Shown here: piece after piece, positions 1 through 4,956 of the stretch
Layout of the letters: every line of letters starts with the position of its first letter
Numbering within the stretch: the stretch's first letter is position 1
NCBI GenBank assembly: GCA_019419485.1
Contig: DXZV01000025.1
Coordinates: 1 to 6,086 of the forward strand
DNA length: 6,086 nucleotides
Origin: Collinsella sp.
GTDB lineage: Bacteria; Actinomycetota; Coriobacteriia; Coriobacteriales; Coriobacteriaceae
Direction: 5' to 3'
Program-made: the position numbers and the translations under genes
Notes under the pieces: generated by a model
Told to the model about the DNA's origin: nothing
What the model saw: the letters and a program-made list of their open reading frames with translations, nothing else
The model's database searches: none

Positions 1-567
1 GTGCAGGAATAGCTCCGAGATGGGGTAGCTTCCCTGTTTCATAATCAGGGCGTTTTCCGCCATGCCCAAGCTACGGCCGTATTCGCCGCGCAGATACAAC
101 GCGTGCGCCATCACGTAGCTGGCGAACAGGCGCAGGCCTTCGGGCAGATGTGCCGCAAGTGGATAAAACTCTTCGGCAGAATACGGGGAAGGCAAGTGCA
201 ACAGGACACTCGCGGCCGAGGCGAACAGGATATGCGTGGCGTGGACGGCGGGTAATTCCTCGCCGGCCGGCGTATCGAGGATGCCAGCAAGGCACCGGCG
301 GGCGTCGGCGATACGGTTGAGCGACAGACTGGCGTATCCGCAGATAAAGCATGCGGAATAGCGTAGCGCGGAATCGGTGGCGTCAAGATAGGGGCGCGCC
401 GTCTTGGCAGCGAGGGCGGCCTGTCCGCGAAAGTACAGCGCTTCTGCCGTGGCAATGGCGCGCGAATCGGGGTCGGAAATGCCTGCGACCGCAGCGTCAA
501 TCTGCCCCGGCACAAAGGCGGTGCACATCAACGGCATGGGAATGCGCGGGTAGCCATCGCAGTCCAT
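1..567 (-). CDS. Helical-repeat transcriptional regulator, probably LuxR family (N-terminal part, runs off left edge)
   Basis: Reading the minus strand from the ATG at 567-565 gives 189 codons without a stop, beginning MDCDGYPRIPMP and continuing to the window edge (ending PISELFLH). The segment is rich in Ala and Leu and looks like paired helices of a TPR/SARP-like repeat region: ALYFRGQAALAAKTARPYL, then FICGYASLSLNRIADARRCL, then LRLFASYVMAHALYLRGEYG followed by RSLGMAENAL. From memory, Coriobacteriia carry many LuxR-type regulators with this helical N-terminal region and a C-terminal helix-turn-helix; that DNA-binding part would lie outside the window, so the family call is inferred. The start is supported by GGGAG seven bases upstream of the ATG. 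GTG at 594 or TTG at 591 are in-frame but lack this site. No signal peptide or membrane segment is evident, so the protein should be cytoplasmic. Its target is unknown. Confidence 0.7.
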   Translation of the reverse strand, partial: MDCDGYPRIPMPLMCTAFVPGQIDAAVAGISDPDSRAIATAEALYFRGQAALAAKTARPYLDATDSALRYSACFICGYASLSLNRIADARRCLAGILDTPAGEELPAVHATHILFASAASVLLHLPSPYSAEEFYPLAAHLPEGLRLFASYVMAHALYLRGEYGRSLGMAENALIMKQGSYPISELFLH

Positions 568-602
568 CTTCCATCTCCCATCAGGTGGCAACACTGGCAG
601 CA

Positions 603-608
603 ATTGTA
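603..608 (-). promoter_or_regulatory. Possible -10 box of the leftward regulator gene
   Basis: On the minus strand the sequence TACAAT matches the sigma-A -10 consensus at five of six positions. It lies about 36 bases upstream of the ATG at 567, giving a plausible short leader. The region 17 bases further upstream (ATTCCA or TTCCAG) is a poor -35, so this is a weak call. Confidence 0.28.
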
Positions 609-714
609 CTCCTGTTATTCGGGACTGGAATTTGTGGGCATCGCCTATGATTATGCCGAACGTATAAAGGAAGAGGCTATTGGCGATGCTCCCAAGGTGG
701 CTACCGAAGCCTAG
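607..714 (+). pseudogene. Orphan coding-like 3' end of an unidentified gene
   Basis: In the frame starting at 607 the plus strand reads YSCYSGLEFVGIAYDYAERI followed by KEEAIGDAPKVATEA and a TAG stop at 712-714. The segment looks like genuine protein (amphipathic helix, charged tail, codons like those of neighbouring genes). No start codon with a ribosome binding site precedes it, and the frame upstream of about 600 turns into the reverse complement of the leftward regulator's 5' region, which does not look like protein. It is best explained as the surviving C-terminal stub of a gene whose body was lost when the region was rearranged. I could not identify the parent protein. It does not resemble the end of a glutamine amidotransferase domain. 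It could also be a chance open stretch. Confidence 0.35.
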
Positions 715-792
715 CTGACCTTGGGATATAGAAAAACTGCCGCCCCTGCAAAAAGCTCCGCTGCAGCGATGCGAAACGGACCTTGCTCTGCA

Positions 793-798
793 TATAAT
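793..798 (+). promoter_or_regulatory. -10 box of the guaA promoter
   Basis: A perfect TATAAT lies 66 bases before the chosen guaA start. A TG dinucleotide two bases upstream (789-790) nearly makes an extended -10. The hexamer 17 bases upstream, TGCGAA at 770-775, is a weak -35. Transcription would begin near 805, giving a leader of about 60 bases, too short for a purine riboswitch. Confidence 0.5.
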
Positions 799-852
799 GA
801 GGTCATATGACGGTGCGTTTGCATACATGTGGCGCATTCCCATCGAACCGAA

Positions 853-858
853 AAGGAG
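853..858 (+). promoter_or_regulatory. Ribosome binding site that fixes the guaA start
   Basis: AAGGAG is placed six bases before the ATG at 865. It decides against the longer reading from the ATG at 829, which has no such site and would translate the Shine-Dalgarno itself (as EKEL). Confidence 0.8.
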
Positions 859-864
859 CTTTGC

Positions 865-1845
865 ATGGATTCCAACAAGCGTCCCGACGACATGGTGCGT
901 ATCACCACTCCCGAACTCGCTCAGGCGTTCATCGAAGAGCAGGTTGCTGCAATCCGTGAGCAGATTGGCGACAAGAAGGTCCTGCTGGCCCTTTCCGGCG
1001 GCGTTGACAGCTCCGTTGTCGCGGCCCTGCTCATCAAGGCCATCGGCAAGCAACTCATCTGCGTGCACGTGAACCACGGCCTGATGCGCAAGGGCGAGAG
1101 CGAGCAGGTCGTCGACGTCTTCAAGAACCAGATGGACGCCAACCTGGTCTATGTTGACGCGACTGATCGCTTCCTGGATAAGCTCGTGGACGTCGAGGAG
1201 CCCGAGGCCAAGCGTAAGATTATCGGCGCCGAGTTCATTCGCGTGTTCGAGGAGGAGGCCCGCAAGGTTGGCGACGAGGTTAGCTTCCTCGCCCAGGGCA
1301 CCATCTATCCCGACATCCTGGAGTCCCAGGATGGCGTGAAGGCTCACCACAACGTGGGCGGCCTGCCCGATGACCTGCAGTTTGAGCTCTGCGAGCCCGT
1401 TAAGCTGCTGTACAAGGACGAGGTGCGCGTCGTGGGCCGCGAGCTCGGCCTGCCCGAGAACATGGTTGAGCGTCAGCCGTTCCCCGGTCCTGGCCTGGGC
1501 GTCCGCTGCCTCGGCGCCATCACCCGTGACCGTCTCGAGGCGCTGCGCGAGGCCGATGCCATCGTGCGCGAAGAGATCGATAGGGCCGGTCTGACCATCT
1601 GGCAGTACTTTGCCGTCGTGCCCGATTTCCGCGCTACCGGTGTGCGCGAGGGCAAGCGTGCCTACGACTGGCCCTGCATTATTCGCTGCATCAACACCGT
1701 CGACGTCATGACCGCCGAGGTGCCCGAGCTCGATTGGGCGCTGCTCAAGCGCATTACCGCTCGCGTGACCGCCGAGGTCCCCGGTATTTGCCGCGTTTGC
1801 TACGACCTCACGCCGAAGCCCGTTGGCACGGTCGAGTGGGAGTAA
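865..1845 (+). CDS. guaA: GMP synthase, ATP-pyrophosphatase subunit/domain only (no glutaminase domain)
   Basis: This 326-residue cytoplasmic protein converts XMP to GMP, the last step of guanine nucleotide synthesis, by adenylating XMP and displacing AMP with ammonia. Visible motifs are the PP-loop SGGVDSS at 44-50, AQGTIYPDILES at 143-154, HHNVGGLP at 161-168, RQPFPGPGLGVRCLG at 203-217 and the C-terminal dimerisation tail YDLTPKPVGTVEWE at 313-326. These cover the complete ATP-pyrophosphatase and GMP_synt_C regions. Typical bacterial GuaA is about 510-525 residues with an N-terminal class I glutaminase domain. Here that domain is absent and no degenerate copy is visible upstream, so the architecture matches the two-subunit archaeal type (subunit B, about 310 residues). 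Ammonia must come from a separate glutaminase subunit encoded elsewhere or be used directly. The gene appears monocistronic, with its own promoter upstream and a two-hairpin terminator downstream. Identity is certain; the nitrogen source is inferred. Confidence 0.95.
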   Translation: MDSNKRPDDMVRITTPELAQAFIEEQVAAIREQIGDKKVLLALSGGVDSSVVAALLIKAIGKQLICVHVNHGLMRKGESEQVVDVFKNQMDANLVYVDATDRFLDKLVDVEEPEAKRKIIGAEFIRVFEEEARKVGDEVSFLAQGTIYPDILESQDGVKAHHNVGGLPDDLQFELCEPVKLLYKDEVRVVGRELGLPENMVERQPFPGPGLGVRCLGAITRDRLEALREADAIVREEIDRAGLTIWQYFAVVPDFRATGVREGKRAYDWPCIIRCINTVDVMTAEVPELDWALLKRITARVTAEVPGICRVCYDLTPKPVGTVEWE

Positions 1846-1878
1846 GCTAACTCAGCTGGTAGGCGACGAGAACTAGCA

Positions 1879-1968
1879 GATGCGACAAAGGGACAGTCCC
1901 TTTGTCGCATCCTCGATATTATGTGCGGGATGGTACGCCACGCGGCGTGCCATCTCGTTCGTTATTTT
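1879..1968 (+). repeat. Two-hairpin intergenic repeat, copy 1
   Basis: Hairpin 1 is a perfect 15-bp stem (1879-1893 with 1897-1911, arm GATGCGACAAAGGGA) with a CAG loop. A 14-base linker (1912-1925) leads to hairpin 2 (1926-1939 with 1944-1957; loop ACGC; two G-T wobbles), then a T-rich tail. The same module recurs at 5936-6016: 81 aligned bases with 11 differences, all transitions, with both stems still paired. It lies between convergent guaA and the histidine kinase gene. It resembles REP/BIME-type palindromic elements in style; family membership would need a genome-wide search. Confidence 0.8.
1926..1968 (+). terminator. Intrinsic terminator of guaA (second hairpin of repeat copy 1)
   Basis: A 14-bp stem (1926-1939 with 1944-1957) with a four-base loop is followed by GTTCGTTATTTT, a moderately U-rich tail on the plus strand. 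It sits about 80 bases after the guaA stop. The reverse direction lacks a T-run after the hairpins, so termination of the convergent kinase transcript here is less clear. Confidence 0.55.
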
Positions 1969-3110
1969 AATGAGCCGAGTGCGCGAGTGGGAAGAGTCAC
2001 GAGCATGGTCGTTCCGCGCTCCGAGCTCTCTTCGACCTCGATGGAGCCGCCGTGGAGTGCGGCGATCTCCCAGACCAGCGCAAGTCCCAGTCCCACGCCG
2101 CCATATGCCCTGCTACGCGATTTGTCGACGCGAAAGAAGGGCTGAAAAATGCTCGTCTGGTATTGCTCGGGAATGCCCGGCCCCTGGTCGCGCACGCGCA
2201 ACAGTACACGGTCGCCTTCGGCGAGGGCGCCGATTTGCACGGTCGAGTTGGGCGCGCTGTAGCGAATGGCGTTTTCGGTCAAGTTGAACAGCAGCCGATA
2301 GATCAGCGTGTCGCTGCCGATTGTTTGCGCGTCGCCCTCGCTTGCAAGCGTGATGTCTTTTTGCTCGGCAAGGGGCGCCAGGTCGGTAAGCACTTCTTCG
2401 ATCATCGGCGCCAGCTCAATAGAGTCGTTGCAGGGGACGCTTCGTAGCTCGCTCATCTCGAGCAGGGTTTTTGTCATGTGTGTCATTCGCTCGGTCTGCT
2501 CCTGCAGCAGGCTGAGCAGACGCGCCGTATCGGCGTCGGCGTCGGGATGCTCGGCGCAAAACAGCTCAACCTGGGCCTGCATAAGCGCGAGGGGCGTGCG
2601 CAGCTCGTGTGCCGCATTGCCCGTAAACTGTCTTTGTGCAGAAAACCCTTCGTCAAGGCGGGCAATCATGTCGTTAAACGACGCGCTGCAGCGCCTGAGC
2701 TCAGAGGGCACATCCTCGCTGATCTTTGTGTCGGCGAGGTTATCGGGCCGCACGCTCTCGACTTGTGCCGCAAAGGAGCGCAACGGCTGCAACGCATGCC
2801 CGCTCACAAAGTAGGCCAGGACGCCGCCGAGCAGCGTTACCACTGCGGTTATGTACCAGCTCGTCGCGCCAAACGATTCTTGGGCGTCGCTCACGACGAT
2901 GGTCAGCTCATCGTCGAGCTCTTTGCTTGTCGGGTCAAATGAGCTGGGCGAGCCTGCTTCCACCTTGCTATGCGTCGACGCTTCATTGCCGATCGAGTCC
3001 ATGTAGCGCATACCGGAGTAGCCAACCAAGCAATTAATAAGTACGCAGGTCAAACATATCAGCAGAGCTGTCATCAACGTGATACGCCATTGCAGGGACA
3101 GTCGCTTCAT
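1962..3110 (-). CDS. Membrane sensor histidine kinase
   Basis: This 382-residue protein is a class I sensor kinase. It has a membrane segment at about 9-31, an extracytoplasmic sensor loop at about 32-83, a second membrane segment at about 84-104, then a HAMP linker to about 156. The H-box FTGNAAHELRTPL (162-174) carries the phospho-accepting His168. The ATP-binding domain shows the N-box NLTENAIRYS (276-285), G1 DQGPGIP (308-314), F-box FQPFFRVD (322-329) and G2 GGVGLGLAL (337-345). All catalytic motifs are intact. The ATG overlaps the response regulator stop codon (ATGA), with GGAGG seven bases upstream, so translation is coupled to it. The short sensor loop (about 50 residues, acidic, no recognised domain) gives no clue to the signal. 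The last codons and the TAA stop lie in the tail of the adjoining repeat. The partner is clearly the upstream-encoded regulator; target genes are inferred to include the divergent redox operon. Confidence 0.95.
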   Translation of the reverse strand: MKRLSLQWRITLMTALLICLTCVLINCLVGYSGMRYMDSIGNEASTHSKVEAGSPSSFDPTSKELDDELTIVVSDAQESFGATSWYITAVVTLLGGVLAYFVSGHALQPLRSFAAQVESVRPDNLADTKISEDVPSELRRCSASFNDMIARLDEGFSAQRQFTGNAAHELRTPLALMQAQVELFCAEHPDADADTARLLSLLQEQTERMTHMTKTLLEMSELRSVPCNDSIELAPMIEEVLTDLAPLAEQKDITLASEGDAQTIGSDTLIYRLLFNLTENAIRYSAPNSTVQIGALAEGDRVLLRVRDQGPGIPEQYQTSIFQPFFRVDKSRSRAYGGVGLGLALVWEIAALHGGSIEVEESSERGTTMLVTLPTRALGSLK

Positions 3111-3781
3111 TCGCCGTCCTCCATAACGTAGCCCTCGCCGATTCGGTTGCGGATGGGGTCATGTCCCAACGCGCCGCGCAGCTTTTTGCGCAGCGACGAG
3201 ATATGCACGCGGGTCGCGTTGCTAAAGCTGTTGACGCTGCTGTCCCATACATGCTCGATAAGCTCTTCCTGGCTCACCGGCCGCCCCTGGTTAAGCATCA
3301 GGTATTCCAAGATGCCGGTCTCCTTGCGCGTGAGGGATAGGGTCTCGCCGCCCACGGAGGCGAGGCGCGCCTTGGTGTCAAAGCTCAACAATCCACAGGT
3401 TAGAACAACGTCGTTTTGCGTAAAGCGCCTGAGCGTGAGACTGCGTATGCGTGCCGCCAGCTCGTCAAGATGGAACGGCTTGGTGAGGTAGTCGTTGGCG
3501 CCCGCATCGAGCCCCGCTACCTTGTCGGAGACCTCGCCACGTGCCGAGAGCACAAGCACCTTGGTCTCACAATCAGTTGTCCTGAGTTGCCTGAGCACGG
3601 TCATGCCGTCGACATGGGGGAGATTGAGGTCGAGCACGACAAGATCAAAGGTCTCGACATCGAGCAGATCGAGGGCCTGCTGCCCGTCGTAGCAGCAGTC
3701 GACGCTATAGGCCAAGTTGCGCAGGCTGCGTGCGATCGCATCGCACAGCGCCCGCTCGTCCTCGACGACCAAGATGCGCAT
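3107..3781 (-). CDS. OmpR/PhoB-type response regulator
   Basis: This 224-residue protein has a receiver domain at about 1-115 and a winged-helix DNA-binding domain at about 125-222, the usual OmpR/PhoB length. The acidic pocket E7/D8, phospho-acceptor D51 (VVLDLNLP), S79 and K101 (TKPF) are all present, so phosphorylation by the downstream kinase is expected. The recognition region shows NATRVHISSLRKKLRG followed by the wing RNRIGEGYVM. The start at 3781 has AAGGAG six bases upstream. It is first in a two-gene operon with the kinase and is transcribed away from the redox operon, with 89 bases between the two starts. Cytoplasmic regulators in this position usually control their own promoter and often the divergent neighbour; that is inference here. 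Confidence 0.95.
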   Translation of the reverse strand: MRILVVEDERALCDAIARSLRNLAYSVDCCYDGQQALDLLDVETFDLVVLDLNLPHVDGMTVLRQLRTTDCETKVLVLSARGEVSDKVAGLDAGANDYLTKPFHLDELAARIRSLTLRRFTQNDVVLTCGLLSFDTKARLASVGGETLSLTRKETGILEYLMLNQGRPVSQEELIEHVWDSSVNSFSNATRVHISSLRKKLRGALGHDPIRNRIGEGYVMEDGE

Positions 3782-3809
3782 AACGTTCTCCTTGCATAGT
3801 CATTCACGC

Positions 3810-3837
3810 TTAACACGGATTTTATAGTCGGTATGGT
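3810..3837 (+). promoter_or_regulatory. Promoter of the redox operon
   Basis: TTAACA (3810-3815, five of six matches to the -35 consensus) and TATGGT (3832-3837, four of six) are separated by 16 bases. Transcription would begin near 3844, leaving about 27 bases before the TTG start at 3871, with the ribosome binding site inside that leader. The -10 falls short of consensus, which would suit control by an activator. Confidence 0.45.
3821..3826 (-). promoter_or_regulatory. -10 box of the response regulator-kinase operon
   Basis: On the minus strand TATAAA lies about 40 bases upstream of the regulator ATG. No convincing -35 is present 15-18 bases upstream (GCGACC at 17). It lies inside the spacer of the opposing promoter, so the two promoters overlap and could interfere with each other. 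Confidence 0.4.
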
Positions 3838-3855
3838 CCAATGGGTCGCGAAACG

Positions 3856-3862
3856 AAAGGAG
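3856..3862 (+). promoter_or_regulatory. Ribosome binding site that reveals a TTG-started small gene
   Basis: AAAGGAG stands eight bases before TTG at 3871. It favours that start over the in-frame GTG at 3862, which overlaps the site, and the ATG at 3841, which has no ribosome binding site and lies at or before the predicted transcript start. Confidence 0.65.
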
Positions 3863-3870
3863 TGGTCAGA

Positions 3871-4017
3871 TTGTTCAAAGCGATTAAGCCTGTGGCGCAG
3901 GTGGCTTTGCTGATCGTTGGGGTAGCCATGGTGTGCTTTGGCGTTATGCGCGGCGAGGCAGATGCCGTGCTGGCCAAGGCAATCAGGCTGTGCTTGGAGT
4001 GTATCGGAATTGGATAA
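3871..4017 (+). CDS. Small membrane protein with C-terminal CXXC (CD1871A-like)
   Basis: The 48-residue product starts MFKAIKPVAQ, has one hydrophobic membrane helix at about 8-25, then a short charged stretch (VMRGEADAVLAKAIRL) and ends CLECIGIG with Cys41 and Cys44. The RGE...A..LCLECIGIG tail and the length match the small proteins that NCBI names the CD1871A family CXXC motif-containing proteins, recalled from memory and usually found next to an iron-sulfur membrane protein and a thioredoxin-like protein, as here. The function of the family is not established. The CXXC pair suggests a thiol-disulfide relay or metal binding at the membrane. It is the first gene of the operon and overlaps the next gene by eight bases. 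The TTG start and short length make it easy to miss. Confidence 0.85.
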   Translation: MFKAIKPVAQVALLIVGVAMVCFGVMRGEADAVLAKAIRLCLECIGIG

Positions 4018-4921
4018 AAGAAAAAACACTGCATCGCATCTTTTAGCGCGATTTCGTGGATTGATTCAGGCGGCGGCGACGCTTGCGACCAATATTCACC
4101 TGCCTAACTTTGCCAAGGGCGGCATCTACCAGGGAGCGGGCAAAGCCGTCTGCGTGCCGGGGCTCAACTGCTACTCGTGTCCGGCGGCCTCAGGTGCGTG
4201 TCCCATCGGGTCGTTTCAGTCGGTGGTGGGCTCGTCTAAGTTTAGCTTTTCGTATTACGTCACCGGAACGCTCATTCTAATCGGCGTGCTGCTGGGACGT
4301 TTTGTATGCGGCTTTTTGTGCCCGTTTGGATGGCTGCAAGAGCTTCTGCATAAGATTCCCAGCAAAAAGCTCTCCACGAAAAAGCTCAAGCCGCTCACGT
4401 ACATCAAGTATGCCGTGCTGCTGTTTGCCGTGGTGCTGCTGCCCGTCTTGGTGGTAAACGATGTGGGTATGGGCGACCCGTTCTTTTGCAAGTACATCTG
4501 CCCGCAGGGCGTGCTCGAGGGCGCGATTCCGCTGTCCATCATGAACATGGGAATCCGCTCTGCGCTGGGAAAGCTCTTTACCTGGAAGCTCGCGATCCTC
4601 ATTGTGGTTGCGGTGCTGAGCGTGCTGTTCTACCGCCCCTTCTGTAAATGGATTTGCCCCCTCGGCGCATTTTATGCACTTATGAACAAGGTGTCGTTGC
4701 TGGGGATTCAGGTCGATCATTGTAAATGCGTCTCGTGCGGCAAGTGCGCCAGGGTGTGCCAGATGGACGTGGACGTTACGCGTACGCCCGACCATGCCGA
4801 GTGCATTCGTTGCGGCAAATGCGTGGGCGCGTGCCCCGTCGATGCTATTAGCTTTCGCTACGGGCTGGGTGTGACGGGCGACAAGCCCACGCAGCCCACG
4901 CAGGCCTGCGAAAACAAATAG
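4010..4921 (+). CDS. NapH/YccM-like polytopic 4Fe-4S membrane protein
   Basis: The 303-residue product from TTG 4010 (MDKRKNTASH) has hydrophobic segments at about 83-98, 133-150 and 192-208 and 20 cysteines. In order: CYSCPAASGACPIG (54-67), three CX3CP motifs (CGFLCP 100-105, CKYICP 160-165, CKWICP 212-217), then two ferredoxin sites, C240-C243-C246-C250 and C265-C268-C271-C275 followed by Pro. The CX3CP repeats are the hallmark of NapH-type quinol/electron-transfer membrane proteins; the ferredoxin domain would face the cytoplasm. The likely role is moving electrons between a cytoplasmic donor and an acceptor at or outside the membrane. The start is inferred: GGAG ten bases upstream, an eight-base overlap with the small CXXC gene, and no internal Met until the SIMNMG segment. 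The in-frame ATG at 3938 lies inside the small gene and is rejected. The lipoprotein gene follows after 35 bases. The first ferredoxin site lacks the usual Pro after its last Cys. Confidence 0.9.
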   Translation: MDKRKNTASHLLARFRGLIQAAATLATNIHLPNFAKGGIYQGAGKAVCVPGLNCYSCPAASGACPIGSFQSVVGSSKFSFSYYVTGTLILIGVLLGRFVCGFLCPFGWLQELLHKIPSKKLSTKKLKPLTYIKYAVLLFAVVLLPVLVVNDVGMGDPFFCKYICPQGVLEGAIPLSIMNMGIRSALGKLFTWKLAILIVVAVLSVLFYRPFCKWICPLGAFYALMNKVSLLGIQVDHCKCVSCGKCARVCQMDVDVTRTPDHAECIRCGKCVGACPVDAISFRYGLGVTGDKPTQPTQACENK

Positions 4922-4956
4922 GTACCTATATAAGTTTCGATATAAACGGAGGAACC

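Noticed and set aside
351..650. Open frame of 99 codons on the plus strand, ending in a hydrophobic stretch
   Set aside because: It lies opposite the leftward regulator's coding frame, is rich in Arg, Ser and Trp as antisense frames of GC-rich genes are, and has no ribosome binding site. The hydrophobic end overlaps the better-looking stub frame.
759..768. Perfect palindrome CGCTGCAGCG upstream of guaA
   Set aside because: It has no loop and no adjacent T-run in a useful orientation, and a 10-base palindrome is unremarkable in GC-rich DNA. It could be an operator, but nothing else supports that.
829..864. Longer guaA reading from the ATG at 829
   Set aside because: No ribosome binding site precedes it, and the added 12 residues encode the Shine-Dalgarno of the ATG at 865.
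799..864. Purine riboswitch in the guaA leader
   Set aside because: The predicted leader is about 60 bases with no visible three-way junction elements or terminator hairpin.
1962..3110. Several open frames of over 100 codons on the plus strand opposite the histidine kinase
   Set aside because: The kinase frame carries every catalytic motif. The opposite frames are antisense shadows with no recognisable domains or ribosome binding sites.
3833..3867. Three TGGTC-like boxes (ATGGTC, ATGGGTC, GTGGTC) as response regulator binding sites
   Set aside because: The spacings of about 9 and 20 bases are irregular for OmpR-type direct repeats, and five- or six-base matches are expected by chance.
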